A stretch of 64,000 nt of DNA from contig NZ_LQWY01000067.1 in assembly GCF_001643235.1 (NCBI RefSeq), positions 248,001 to 312,000 on the forward strand, written 5' to 3'. The notes below the pieces were generated by a model that was given only the letters and a program-made list of their open reading frames with translations, had not been told where the DNA came from and did not search any database. Within the stretch, counting starts at the first letter, position 1. Each line of letters begins with the position of its first letter. Positions 44,354 to 52,633 of the stretch are shown here, piece after piece. Both the position numbers and the translations under genes were made by a program. The DNA is from Domibacillus aminovorans (GTDB lineage Bacteria > Bacillota > Bacilli > Bacillales > Domibacillaceae).

Positions 44354-44396
44354 CGATCGATAAACCTCCTGGCGTGCCAGGGGGTTTTAATCGATC
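44354..44396 (+). terminator. Terminator of small protein 2
   Basis: CCTGGC/GCCAGG core extended by AAACC/GGTTT and ATCGAT arms; TTTT follows inside the arm. Confidence 0.7.
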
Positions 44397-44460
44397 CATT
44401 TTCTCGTGCGCTTAAGTAATTACGATGTTTTTTTGTTGATTTTTATGCTAGTTTAATAAA

Positions 44461-44613
44461 AACGTTGTTGGCGGCGTATTCGGTATGGAAGTCGTACAGG
44501 AAGTCATTATTGAAGGTCATAATGCAATGTCAGATCAAGCTGAAGCCATTATTACGGAAGGTTTAGCAAAAGTGGAAGCAGCAGCAAAAAGTTTATCAGC
44601 CGTAACGGCTTAA
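44461..44613 (+). pseudogene. C-terminal fragment of an unidentified gene
   Basis: A frame with no upstream start ends at TAA 44611. It encodes 'NVVGGVFGMEVVQEVIIEG' and a helical tail 'AEAIITEGLAKVEAAAKSL'. A stop lies three codons before it. ATG 44485 could start a 42-residue peptide but has no clear ribosome binding site. Probably debris; the strong terminator at 44651 may have served the parent gene. Confidence 0.4.
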
Positions 44614-44650
44614 TGATTATTAAATAATAGCCCTCTTTCAGGTCTGTTCG

Positions 44651-44692
44651 AAATGCAGTAAAATCTGAATGTTAGATTTTACTGCATTTTTG
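44651..44692 (+). terminator. Strong hairpin terminator
   Basis: AAATGCAGTAAAATCT/AGATTTTACTGCATTT perfect 16-base stem with a GAATGTT loop, followed by TTTTTG. Confidence 0.85.
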
Positions 44693-44792
44693 TATTAATC
44701 TGTTTTAAAATTAAAATGATGATCGGTATGCTTAGGTGATAAATGATAATAAAGTTGTTTAAAAATTGATGAACAAATGGCGATAGAGTCAG

Positions 44793-45647
44793 TTATTCTC
44801 TTTGATAATCTTTCGGTAAAGAAAATCCCCTTCCTACAATATCCGAAGCGTTTAAAAAGATAACGAAAGAATCGGTGTCATGCCTCTGTATTAACTCTTT
44901 TAGATAAACAGCTTCTGATTGTTCGACCACGCTAAACAGCAATGCTTTTCTTTGATTCGAAAATCCTCCTTCCGACCACACTCTGGTAAAACCTCTATTG
45001 ATCTCGTTCCGGATCAGATTTGTTACTTGTTGCTCATTTTCCGTAATAATTAATACAAGCTTAGAAGAGGAAGAACGAAGTTGTACTACATCTATGACTT
45101 TACTTCCGATAAAAATTGAAATCATTGCATAAAGAGCGAGCTCTAAGTCAAAGGCAATCATCGCAAAAATCACAACACAGCCATCAATCATTAGCTGTGC
45201 AAAACCACTTGATAATCCTGTGTATTTTTTAATGAGCTGACCGATAATAGTCGTACCGCCGGTGGAACCGTTCCCTCGAAAGACCAAGCCAAGACCTGTA
45301 CCCAAGAGTATTCCCCCGTATATCGAGGAAAGCATAGGATCTTTTACTGCAAAAGGTAAGTAAGAGGTTATCCAAACAAATAAAGGAAGTGACGTAGTTC
45401 CCACAAACGTTTTAACACCAAAATCTTTTCCTAAAAGGAAATATCCAAGAAAAAAGATAGGAATATTAATACTCCATTGAACCAAAGCAGGCGTCCATCC
45501 ATACAGACTATAAAGAATCGTGCTTATTCCGGAGACCCCTCCTGCTGCTAAAAGAGCTGGTAATAAAAAGAGATTAAACGACAGTCCGACAAAAAAAGTG
45601 CCAAGTACAATTAAACTATAAGATCGTAATTCTTTTTTTGTGTTCAT
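44793..45647 (-). CDS. YitT family membrane protein
   Basis: 284 residues with GAAAGGA before the ATG. Five to six membrane helices in the first 180 residues, with 'PALLAAGGVSGISTIL' and 'FRGNGSTGGTTIIGQLI', both YitT signatures; then a soluble DUF2179 domain ('VLIITENEQQVTNLIRNEINRGFTRV' begins it). The DUF2179 part resembles ACT-like ligand-binding folds. Transport or envelope function is unproven. A single-gene unit. Confidence 0.9.
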   Translation of the reverse strand: MNTKKELRSYSLIVLGTFFVGLSFNLFLLPALLAAGGVSGISTILYSLYGWTPALVQWSINIPIFFLGYFLLGKDFGVKTFVGTTSLPLFVWITSYLPFAVKDPMLSSIYGGILLGTGLGLVFRGNGSTGGTTIIGQLIKKYTGLSSGFAQLMIDGCVVIFAMIAFDLELALYAMISIFIGSKVIDVVQLRSSSSKLVLIITENEQQVTNLIRNEINRGFTRVWSEGGFSNQRKALLFSVVEQSEAVYLKELIQRHDTDSFVIFLNASDIVGRGFSLPKDYQRE

Positions 45648-46056
45648 ATATATGTCCTTTCTATGTAATACAACAAAAAATGGTATACTTTCATATTTTC
45701 TTTTAATGACAAATACTAACGCTAAATATACAGTATCGTCAATTAATTTTTAAACATTTTTTAAATTTATTGAATTAAAATATTTAGTTCGTCATTCGAA
45801 AATTGAACGACATAATGATTTTTAAACAACTTTACTGTAACTAGACATTAGTAGTTTCTTCATATCCTTTTCTGCAAATTATTCCATTCTAACCGACCAT
45901 GCCGTTGTGAAACTTCCTTCAATGAATTGTAAAATTTTTCTATTATAACAGGAAATAGGTAAATTAGAGTGGTGTATGTAGGTCATATTCATTCCTTTTT
46001 TTAGAAAATTAAGAAATGTTGTTTCATTTTCGGTACTTATGTCGTATTATAGAAGA
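45648..46056. other. Intergenic region before the riboswitch
   Basis: About 400 very AT-rich bases between divergent genes. It should hold the YitT promoter near its left end, but I see nothing else of note until the -10 box at 46057. Confidence 0.5.
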
Positions 46057-46062
46057 TATAAT
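46057..46062 (+). promoter_or_regulatory. -10 box of riboswitch transcript
   Basis: TATAAT about 15 bases before the aptamer. The -35 region is weak (TACTTA at 17-base spacing). Confidence 0.5.
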
Positions 46063-46073
46063 ACAAATTGTAC

Positions 46074-46155
46074 GAACGGGCAAAATCATTGAAAAGTGAT
46101 GACGCAAAACTAGAGGGGCTAAGGTCTTAAAGACTATGTCAGCCAGTTACCGAAT
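46074..46155 (+). ncRNA. Cyclic di-GMP-I (GEMM-I) riboswitch
   Basis: The conserved GEMM-I core can be read directly: GGGCAAAA, a P2-type hairpin ATCATT-GAAA-AGTGAT with a GNRA tetraloop, then GACGCAAA, then AGGGGCTAAGG, a short variable hairpin, ATGTCAGCCAG and TTACCG. This is the order of the known aptamer. A CCGTA/TACGG hairpin at about 46150-46173 follows without a T run, so control might act at translation or through the leader fold. The regulated gene is the third small-protein paralogue, 43 bases after the core. Confidence 0.9.
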
Positions 46156-46196
46156 ACGGGACCTCCGTACGGTTTAGTAAAGAGGGGGAGTAAAAA

Positions 46197-46388
46197 GTGA
46201 TTATAGCAAACGCAAGAGGAAATGAGTCGAAAAGAGTCAGTTTTATTCAAAAACTGCTTGTTAAATGGCATAAAGATCAATATGTAAAGTATCGCTATCT
46301 AGAAGCAGGCTGTATGAATGAAGAAGTCAAAACGGGCCTAAGAACGAGAAAAATGTATCATTACAAAAAATCTAAGAACATGTTATAA
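46197..46388 (+). CDS. Small basic protein, family copy 3, riboswitch controlled
   Basis: 63 residues from GTG 46197, about seven bases after AGAGGGGG. It lacks the N-terminal extension of copies 1 and 2 but keeps 'VSFIQKLLVKWHKDQYVKYRYLEAGCMNEEV' (core 'WHKDQYVKYRYLEAGC') and a C-terminal 'YHYKKSKN'. The net charge is strongly positive, with one conserved Cys and no signal peptide. Control by c-di-GMP and proximity to the EPS locus suggest a role in the motile-to-sessile switch; this is inference. Confidence 0.8.
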   Translation: MIIANARGNESKRVSFIQKLLVKWHKDQYVKYRYLEAGCMNEEVKTGLRTRKMYHYKKSKNML

Positions 46389-46453
46389 AGTGCTTCTTCA
46401 GGAAGTGCTTTTTTTTATTGTCATTGAAAAAGTGGAGATCGTCCAAATAAAGC

Positions 46454-46486
46454 AAAGAACGCTGGCTGCGCGCCGGCGTTCTTTTA
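46454..46486 (-). terminator. Terminator of the YqcI-family gene
   Basis: AAAGAACGCTGGC/GCCGGCGTTCTTT stem around a TGCGC loop. It can work for the minus-strand gene and the convergent small protein. Confidence 0.8.
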
Positions 46487-47218
46487 CGTTTCTTCTTTAT
46501 GGTGAAACGGGCATTTTCCTTTGATCGGTTCGATGTCGTCGCCGATGAAAAATTGCTTCCACTCGTTATGGTCTGGGTCGCCGAAGTGGCTAATGTCCGG
46601 ATGCTTTGGGAGTTGATCCCATTTCTCAACGCGTTCCCGTACTTTTTCACGGGACATGATGCCGCCTTTTTCTGTTCCCTTCAGCCCTTCGAAAATTTTG
46701 CGGGGCTGAAATCCGAGTACCATGGAATTGCCGAGATGCCGGGTTTTTCGCTGCTTATAGGCCGGTGCATTGCCGAAGACGAAGATCGGTTCGCCGTTAA
46801 AATGAAAGTCCCACAAAAAATGTTCAGGGTTTTTCGGGCTTTCTGTTGGCCACTCTTTGTCATCTTGTTCATGCACGTATTGGAGGATGTCCCAAAATTG
46901 CGTTCTGTATTGTTCGAGTGATCCTTCGCGTTCAAAAGGTTCGACGAAAACGAAGAGGCCGTGCCTGATAAAAGGGGGTTTTTGAAAAAGGGCTAGAAAG
47001 TTCTCCAGTGCATGAGGCAAATTAGACCAGTCTTTTTGTGTAATGTACGCATAGCGCAGTTCTCCTTTACGTTCCCCATTCATGCCGAAATAACAGGGGA
47101 ATGTCGGATCGGTCACAGTTTGATGAAACGTCTCATATTCTTGCTTAAGCCAATCAGGCAAATCTTCACGAGTGTTCATCTCTTCTTTCGTCAATAAAGC
47201 CATCTTTGTTTTCAGCAA
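46484..47218 (-). CDS. YqcI/YcgG family protein
   Basis: About 244 residues. TTG 47218 is chosen because GGAGG sits about ten bases upstream; the longer frame's ATG at 47245 precedes that site. Family signatures include 'FPCYFGMNGERKGELRYAYI', 'FWDILQYVHEQD' and 'HFNGEPIFVFGNAPAYKQRKTRHLG' (the FNAP-type core). The length is normal. Function is not established. The C-terminus 'GKCPFHH' contains a possible metal site. Confidence 0.82.
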   Translation of the reverse strand: MLKTKMALLTKEEMNTREDLPDWLKQEYETFHQTVTDPTFPCYFGMNGERKGELRYAYITQKDWSNLPHALENFLALFQKPPFIRHGLFVFVEPFEREGSLEQYRTQFWDILQYVHEQDDKEWPTESPKNPEHFLWDFHFNGEPIFVFGNAPAYKQRKTRHLGNSMVLGFQPRKIFEGLKGTEKGGIMSREKVRERVEKWDQLPKHPDISHFGDPDHNEWKQFFIGDDIEPIKGKCPFHHKEET

Positions 47219-47362
47219 TCCATTCTCGCCTCCAGTACATTCCAATCATATCATAACTACATGCAGTACATTACCCATTCGGAAGTGGATTGAAACCGAA
47301 TTATCCGTATAAAACAAAATAAGTGTGGGCATATTGAGGATAAAAGAAAAGGGCGAACTATT

Positions 47363-47506
47363 ATGAAGAAAGATGAATACATTAATATGGATGAATATCA
47401 TGAGGATGGCCATTTCTTTATAGGATTAACGTGGGCAACAGTGTTAAGCGTTCCATTGTGGATTTCATTTTTTGGATGGATCAAATTAGTGGGCCACTTT
47501 TTGTAA
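47363..47506 (+). CDS. Tiny membrane protein
   Basis: ATG 47363 opens 47 codons: an acidic head (MKKDEYINMDEYHEDGH) and one transmembrane helix ('FFIGLTWATVLSVPLWISFF', about 18-39), ending with 'LVGHFL'. AAAAGGG lies about ten bases before the start. Too short for the usual thresholds, but codon use and topology look real. Unknown function. Confidence 0.5.
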   Translation: MKKDEYINMDEYHEDGHFFIGLTWATVLSVPLWISFFGWIKLVGHFL

Positions 47507-47554
47507 GAGAGTAGCGGGGAGAAATGTTACTTTTTTAATTAGGAGGTACGATGA

Positions 47555-47689
47555 ATGCCACTCTATCATATGAAAGAAATTTGGACGCCATTAAAATGGA
47601 TGGGGATTAAAATCTATAAGTCTTACGGTGAAGGTGAAGGATATTATATGAAATTTCGTGATCAACATAGAAAGAAAATTGGGTTTTAG
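47555..47689 (+). CDS. Tiny basic protein
   Basis: 44 codons from ATG 47555, about nine bases after AGGAGG (47541). The product 'MPLYHMKEIWTPLKWMGIK...' is basic with many aromatic residues and ends 'FRDQHRKKIGF'. An overlapping ATG 47551 in another frame gives only 19 codons. The excellent ribosome binding site argues for translation. It lies 48 bases after the tiny membrane protein, possibly in one unit. I cannot name it. Confidence 0.5.
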   Translation: MPLYHMKEIWTPLKWMGIKIYKSYGEGEGYYMKFRDQHRKKIGF

Positions 47690-47725
47690 ATAAAGAAGAA
47701 AGAGGATACGAACAATATAATCTTT

Positions 47726-47757
47726 ACGAGAACGGGCAGGCAGCTGCTCGTTTTTTT
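47726..47757 (+). terminator. Probable terminator of the tiny-gene unit
   Basis: ACGAG/CTCGT with CAG/CTG inside forms an imperfect hairpin followed by seven T. Confidence 0.55.
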
Positions 47758-47812
47758 GTGCTCAAATGATGAAAAAGGGGGAACGGCATTGTCGTATATG
47801 CCGTTCGTTTAT

Positions 47813-48085
47813 TCAACCGGTGTAAAATTGGACGTTTGAGCGCGGAAGGGCAAAGTAGATGTAGGTATAGTTTTTAAAATGAAACAGTGATTTGCGTTTT
47901 TTCTTCTGGAAGTAAACACGGTATGCGTTGCCAAGGTCTTCGAAGCCGACGTAGTGGAATTGTTGATCTACGCTGAACTCACGGGCAGCTGCTTCAACAT
48001 CTGTTTCATTATGAACGTCAAAATCAGGTCGGCTGTAGTCGATGACAGACGGGTGTTCATTAATGGATTCAAGAAAAAACAGCAT
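47813..48085 (-). CDS. Hypothetical protein
   Basis: 90 residues from ATG 48085 with AAAGGAG upstream. A mixed alpha/beta protein with 'DVEAAAREFSVDQQFHYVGFEDLGNAYRVYF' (middle part 'FHYVGFEDLGNAYRVYF') and a basic patch 'QKKKRKSLFHF'. No signal peptide, no family recognised. Confidence 0.6.
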   Translation of the reverse strand: MLFFLESINEHPSVIDYSRPDFDVHNETDVEAAAREFSVDQQFHYVGFEDLGNAYRVYFQKKKRKSLFHFKNYTYIYFALPRSNVQFYTG

Positions 48086-48215
48086 ATCTTCATCTCCTTT
48101 TTCAAATAAATCTCATTATAGAATATAGAGTGTTACACTATCGTTACACTCGGATTTTAAAGTAAAGAAAAAGGCCATTCCTTGACTGGTGAGCAAAGGA
48201 ATAGCCTTGTAATCA

Positions 48216-48521
48216 TTATTGGAGCGGTCCGTGGGTGATGGTGGTCAGGGCTTCGTTGATTTCAAATAGTTTTGCATGTACGTTTGTGATGCCGAAGCCG
48301 TTTAGGCGTTTTGTATGCATAGTTAAGTAGTTTTCGGCATCCGTTTTTGTTTCGAACATGTAGATGCCGCCTGCTTCATTCGTTTCTCTGTTTTCTGTCC
48401 ATATTTTCCACATGAATCCTTTTTCGTCATTAATGCTTTTCGCCAGATCGGAAAAAGCAGCAGCCATTTCGTCTCCGAACGGTCCTTCATGTTTAAAGTC
48501 AACCTGTAGTACGTAAGCCAT
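48216..48521 (-). CDS. YdhR-type monooxygenase-fold protein
   Basis: 101 residues with AAAGGGG upstream. 'VLQVDFKHEGPFGDEMAAAFSDLAKSI' and 'GFMWKIWTENRETNEAGGIYMFETKTDAENYL' match the YdhR (Pfam Ydhr) dimeric alpha/beta barrel family (pattern 'GxxWKIWTE...GGIYLF'). Biochemical substrate is unknown. It follows the DsbA gene by six bases on the same strand, and a HxlR regulator starts the cluster. Confidence 0.85.
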   Translation of the reverse strand: MAYVLQVDFKHEGPFGDEMAAAFSDLAKSINDEKGFMWKIWTENRETNEAGGIYMFETKTDAENYLTMHTKRLNGFGITNVHAKLFEINEALTTITHGPLQ

Positions 48522-48527
48522 TTGTCA

Positions 48528-49457
48528 TTACCCCTTTATTGTTTTTTTAATATACGTTTCCCCGAGAATTTCGTTAAGCTCATATGAATCAGCTGAAAGT
48601 TCTTTTTGAATAAATGATGGAATATCTGTTTGATCGATATCGTACAGGACTTCTATTTCTTTTGAAAATAATAGGCCTTCTTTTTCGAGAAGTGATGAAA
48701 GGGCAGGGATTGACCGCGTTTGAAGCGGCTCTGCTGCTGAAAGAGCTTGCTTAAGGCCTTGTACGTAATAGTCAAGCGGTCGTGCACCGACGATTTTGAT
48801 GCCTTTGTTTTCTTCGTTGACTAGGATGATGGTCGGGAATCCGCGGACGCCGAGTTGCCTTACGAGCGCAAAGTCTTGCTGTAATAGTTGTTCGCCGGCT
48901 TCACTGTTCGCTTCTTTAACGATTGTTTCTCCGTCAAGCTTCATTTGATTCAAGATGTCGATTAAGACCGGTTCATCCGCGATGTTTTGATTGAAAGCAA
49001 ATACGGCTTCTCTCGCCCGGCGTAAAAAGGTGTTCGCAAGCTGAGGGTCTTTTTGCTGGACGATTTTGAATACCCGTGAAGGCGGGTACGATGAATGGAC
49101 AGGATTTTCAAGCCATACGGAACCGTCAATCGGCATGCGCGAATGTTCACCGACTTCTCTCCAGTGCGCGGCGACATCTGCAGGACCGGAAATGCCGTTT
49201 GCGACGTCAGCGAAGCCTTCCCACGTTTCGAGCAGTCCGCCCATCACGGTTTGGACATTGAAATACTGTCCGTATTGTTTTTCAAATCGGCGTAAAACGG
49301 GTTCGAGTGCCCAGCAGTGGGAGCAAATCGGGTCTGTTATATAATAAAGAGTCACTTTTTTTTCGGGTTGGTTTAGATCGATCATTTCCATCGCCACATC
49401 GCTAGCATCGCCACATATGCCTGTTTCTACATCACAAATCATCTTATTTTTCGTCAT
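48528..49457 (-). CDS. DsbA/FrnE-type thioredoxin-fold protein (SpxH-like)
   Basis: 309 residues; GAGGAACTGA upstream. After a short N-terminus the protein has 'YYITDPICSHCWALEP' with a CxxC-type motif (CSHC), a helical insertion, and the cis-Pro loop 'VRGFPTIILV'. This is the DsbA-like family with DUF-type C-terminus, close to SpxH/YjbH, an adaptor for ClpXP degradation of Spx. No signal peptide, so cytosolic. It sits between a HxlR regulator and YdhR-type gene, suggesting a thiol- or electrophile-stress unit. Confidence 0.8.
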   Translation of the reverse strand: MTKNKMICDVETGICGDASDVAMEMIDLNQPEKKVTLYYITDPICSHCWALEPVLRRFEKQYGQYFNVQTVMGGLLETWEGFADVANGISGPADVAAHWREVGEHSRMPIDGSVWLENPVHSSYPPSRVFKIVQQKDPQLANTFLRRAREAVFAFNQNIADEPVLIDILNQMKLDGETIVKEANSEAGEQLLQQDFALVRQLGVRGFPTIILVNEENKGIKIVGARPLDYYVQGLKQALSAAEPLQTRSIPALSSLLEKEGLLFSKEIEVLYDIDQTDIPSFIQKELSADSYELNEILGETYIKKTIKG

Positions 49458-49481
49458 ATTCAGTTCCTCTTTTCTTTCTCT

Positions 49482-49790
49482 TTATTTGTATTGAAGTGCC
49501 CATTGTTGAACGGGTTTGAGCGCAGCTGTCAATGCCTGGCCTTTTTCGGTTAATTCATATGAAATGGTTACAGGGGTACCAATTGTCACTTTTTTTTCGA
49601 TCAATCCGTATTCGGCGAGCTCAGATAGTTTTAAAGACAGGGCTCTAGGCGTAATATCTGTCAGGTCTCTTTTGATTTCGGAAAAATGGGCTGTTCCATT
49701 GGGACAAAGAGACAAATAATGAATGATGAGCCCATTCCACTTTTTCCCTAGTATTTCAAATGAATATTGTAAGTATGGACAAATTTCCAC
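49482..49790 (-). CDS. HxlR-family winged-helix regulator
   Basis: 103 residues. GTG 49790 is preferred because the longer frame's upstream part contains the GAGGTG site six bases before it. 'ICPYLQYSFEILGKKWNGLIIHYL' has the conserved Cys near the N-terminus seen in redox-sensing HxlR proteins (YodB, HypR), then 'TPRALSLKLSELAEYGLI' is the recognition-helix region. It probably controls the downstream DsbA-like and YdhR-type genes. The 24-base gap suggests one operon. AT-rich repeats lie upstream at 49808-49860. Confidence 0.85.
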   Translation of the reverse strand: MEICPYLQYSFEILGKKWNGLIIHYLSLCPNGTAHFSEIKRDLTDITPRALSLKLSELAEYGLIEKKVTIGTPVTISYELTEKGQALTAALKPVQQWALQYK

Positions 49791-49973
49791 GGATGACACC
49801 TCGCTTATAAATAAAGTATATATCATATAAAAAATATATCAAGTATAAAAAGTATATTAATTTATTGGAAAGGAATAGAAGGTCTTTTGCCATAAAACAC
49901 ATACAGGAAAATCGATTTAGCCATGATATGTTATGATAATAATAGAATTTTTTGTCAAATTGGAGGGTTTCGT

Positions 49974-50633
49974 TTGATAGAGTTGCGTGAGGCAAGAAAG
50001 GTGTATCGATCAGGAAGCGGGAAAGATGAGATTTTACGCGGCATTGATTTGCTTGTCGAGAAAGGTGAGTATGTGGCGATTATGGGGAAGTCCGGTTCTG
50101 GGAAAAGTACGCTGCTGAATTTACTTGGTGCGCTTGATGTGTTAGATGCGGGTGAGTATGAATTAGCGGGGAAGTCTGTGCATGAAATGAGGCAGGGACG
50201 TCGTGCTGCGCTTCGCAATGAAGAAATTGGCTTCGTGTTTCAGCATTTTCAGCTTATCCCGAATTTGTCTGTCTATCAAAATGTGCTGCTACCGCTCGTG
50301 TATGGCAAGAAGCGGCTCGGGAAAAAGAGATCACGTGTGCTCAGTCTTCTTGATGAAGTAGGTTTGCTAGATAAGAAGAATCAAAAGCCGGCCCGCTTAT
50401 CAGGCGGCGAGAAGCAGCGTGTCGCGATTGCACGAGCACTTGTGAATGAACCGGGCTTAATTCTGGCCGATGAACCGACGGGAAGTTTAGATGAAGAGAC
50501 GACGGAAAGTGTGTTGAATTTGTTTGATCGTGTACATAAGCAAGGAACGACGATTATGATGATTACGCATGATCATGATGTGGCAAAGCGGGCCGATCGT
50601 ATTTTGCGTTTGCAAAATGGGGTGCTCATATGA
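49974..50633 (+). CDS. ABC transporter ATP-binding protein (MacB/LolD type)
   Basis: About 220 residues from TTG 49974 behind TTGGAGGG; the longer frame is upstream of that site. Walker A 'GKSGSGKST', Q-loop 'VFQHFQLIP', signature '[15 protein letters not shown]', Walker B '[12 protein letters not shown]', and the H-loop 'MMITHDHD'. It overlaps the permease by four bases, so the two make one exporter. The type usually handles lipoproteins, peptides or antimicrobial resistance. Confidence 0.93.
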   Translation: MIELREARKVYRSGSGKDEILRGIDLLVEKGEYVAIMGKSGSGKSTLLNLLGALDVLDAGEYELAGKSVHEMRQGRRAALRNEEIGFVFQHFQLIPNLSVYQNVLLPLVYGKKRLGKKRSRVLSLLDEVGLLDKKNQKPARLSGGEKQRVAIARALVNEPGLILADEPTGSLDEETTESVLNLFDRVHKQGTTIMMITHDHDVAKRADRILRLQNGVLI

Positions 50634-51952
50634 AGTTGATCACGGCGTTTAAACTTGCGTGCTTCGGATTATGGTCGAATCGCTTTCGAGTGCTGTCGGC
50701 GATGATGGGTGTTGTGATTGGCATGTTTGCGGTCATTGTACTTACATCGATTGCCATTGGTGTGAAAGATACGCTGCTGAAGCAGATGGGCAGTCTCGGC
50801 GCGGAGCAAATTCTCGTCATGCCAGGCCGTGTGCTTGATACAGCCGGTGGACAGAAAGATTTTTTAAGTGGGCTGACGAGTGTGCCAAGTACGTTAACGT
50901 ATGAAGATGCAGAAGCGGTTGCACAGGTGCCGAATGTGAAATCGGTGACACCGCAGCTTGAAACGGTGACCGTTGCGAAGTATGGGGAGAAAAGCGTGCA
51001 ATCCGTTCTCGTTGGCAGTACGGATCAATATAGCCGCGTTCAGCATGCGGATCTGTCGGAAGGACGCTTTTTTACGAAGGAAGAGCAGGATCAAAAAGCA
51101 AAGGTTGTCGTTCTTGGAAGCAATATTCATGAGGCACTGCTCGGTTTGAATACAGAGCCGGCTGAAGGCGGCGTCACGGAACCGACTGAAACGAAACCGG
51201 AGTCTTGGTGGAAGCGCGTGTTGAATTCATTGCAGGCAGGCGTTGTTTCGGCTGAAGAAGTTTCGTTAGTCGGGAAGACGTTGACAATCAATGAGAATGA
51301 ATTCAAGGTGATTGGTGTACTGGCGCCAAATGCGGCGCTCGGGTCGAGTACGGATAATAATATTGTCATGCCGATTGAGACGGCGCTTCAAACGACAGAT
51401 ATGAAAAATTTGAATAAGATGGTCGTGGAGGCGTCAAGCATCGATGTCATTGATGAAGTGGATGGCGCCGTCTTTTCAACGATTAAAGCGAACCATCAGG
51501 AAATCGATTTTAGTGTCGTGAAGCAGGATCAAATGTTGGGCGCGCTCGATAATGTGACGTCGATTTTGCAGGTGATGCTTTTCGGAATTACGGTGACGGC
51601 GCTGTTAATTAGCGGAACGGGCATTATGAATGTGATGGTCATGTCGGTACGGGAGCGGACGCGTGAAATCGGGATTCGCAAGGCGCTCGGCGCGACGACA
51701 TTTGAAGTGATGGGGCAGTTTTTCTTTGAGACGTTGTTGCTTTGTTTTATCGGCGGCGCGGTTGGGATTGGTCTCGGGTACGGGTTTATTGAACTGTGGA
51801 ATAGTCAAGTGGATATATTCGCGCTCGTGCTGCCCATTTGGGCAGTGAAGCTGGCATTGTACTCGTCGCTTGTGATTGGCGGATTGTTCGGCATTTATCC
51901 GGCGTTGAAAGCAGCGCGGATGAATCCGAGTAAAGCATTACGGTTTGAGTAA
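50630..51952 (+). CDS. MacB-like ABC permease (FtsX family)
   Basis: 440 residues. One N-terminal helix (about 26-48), a large extracytoplasmic MacB core domain (50-300) containing 'GQILVMPGR'-type 'QILVMPGRVLDTAGG', and three C-terminal helices around 'VMVMSVRERTREIGIRKALGAT', the FtsX signature. The pair lacks a separate membrane-fusion protein in this window. An exporter or mechanotransmission role is expected; substrate unknown. Confidence 0.9.
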   Translation: MKLITAFKLACFGLWSNRFRVLSAMMGVVIGMFAVIVLTSIAIGVKDTLLKQMGSLGAEQILVMPGRVLDTAGGQKDFLSGLTSVPSTLTYEDAEAVAQVPNVKSVTPQLETVTVAKYGEKSVQSVLVGSTDQYSRVQHADLSEGRFFTKEEQDQKAKVVVLGSNIHEALLGLNTEPAEGGVTEPTETKPESWWKRVLNSLQAGVVSAEEVSLVGKTLTINENEFKVIGVLAPNAALGSSTDNNIVMPIETALQTTDMKNLNKMVVEASSIDVIDEVDGAVFSTIKANHQEIDFSVVKQDQMLGALDNVTSILQVMLFGITVTALLISGTGIMNVMVMSVRERTREIGIRKALGATTFEVMGQFFFETLLLCFIGGAVGIGLGYGFIELWNSQVDIFALVLPIWAVKLALYSSLVIGGLFGIYPALKAARMNPSKALRFE

Positions 51953-52026
51953 TGAGATCGCTAAAATGCCGTATTCAGATGAATGGACAATTTTGGATTT
52001 GTGCGTTATTCTTTTTAAACGAAGAC

Positions 52027-52056
52027 GAAGCCCGCCGTATGTTTAGCGGGCTGTTT
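52027..52056 (+). terminator. Hairpin after ABC permease
   Basis: AGCCCGCC/GGCGGGCT-type stem (one mismatch) around GTATGTTT, but the following tail is only GTTTCGG. Confidence 0.5.
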
Positions 52057-52073
52057 CGGTTAGAGGTGGTTTT

Positions 52074-52562
52074 TTGAAAAGGATAGTGAGAGTGGGCATT
52101 TTGCTTTTGATCGGAGCGGTCATTTTTCATTTTTCTTCGCAAACGTACGATCAGCAGTCGCTTGTGCCGCTTCTCAGGCGGGTGCTGCCGGGCGAGCCGT
52201 TTGCCGGTGTTTTATCACATGTGCAAGTGTCGTACTGGGACTCGATTATTTCGGTAGAGACGAAAGGGTATTATTATTTTGTAGAGTTTTTGATTCGAAA
52301 GTTTGCGCACTTGTTTTTATTCGGGTGTTTAGCGATGGCGCTTTTTAGTGTGATGATGCTGGCGAGGCCAAGGCACATATGGCCGGTTGTGCTGTTTTCC
52401 TTGATGGGAACGGGTATATATGCGGTGCTGGATGAGTATCATCAGATGTTGACAGGAGGGCGGACACCGCTTTTAAAAGATGTGGTGCTCGATATGATGG
52501 GGGCGACGGCGGCCCTTTCATTGTACGTGCCTCTGTTTTTGTGGGGGATGAAGCAGAAATAA
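52074..52562 (+). CDS. VanZ-family membrane protein
   Basis: 162 residues starting at TTG 52074 behind AGAGGTGG. Four membrane helices; 'IFHFSSQTYDQQS' after helix 1, 'FLIRKFAHLFLFGCLAMAL' and 'AVLDEYHQMLTGGRTPLLKDVVLDMMG' are the VanZ signatures, including the conserved Asp/Glu-His cluster. VanZ can raise teicoplanin resistance, but most homologues have no known role. Not linked to van genes here. Confidence 0.85.
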   Translation: MKRIVRVGILLLIGAVIFHFSSQTYDQQSLVPLLRRVLPGEPFAGVLSHVQVSYWDSIISVETKGYYYFVEFLIRKFAHLFLFGCLAMALFSVMMLARPRHIWPVVLFSLMGTGIYAVLDEYHQMLTGGRTPLLKDVVLDMMGATAALSLYVPLFLWGMKQK

Positions 52563-52618
52563 AAAAGGTATGCTCTCATCTCCAGTGTGATGCTGAAGAG
52601 GGAACATACCTTTTTTCG
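52562..52618. terminator. Terminator between convergent VanZ and TRAP genes
   Basis: AAAAAAGGTATG...CATACCTTTTTT long-arm hairpin. The A and T runs at either end allow both directions. Confidence 0.75.
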
Positions 52619-52633
52619 TTCACTCGTTCCTCT

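Noticed and set aside
46499-46921. 140-codon plus-strand ORF opposite the YqcI-family gene
   Set aside because: YqcI motifs are clear on the minus strand and this frame has no known motif.
50894-51369. Minus-strand ORFs opposite the ABC permease
   Set aside because: Antisense shadows of a gene with clear FtsX-family motifs.
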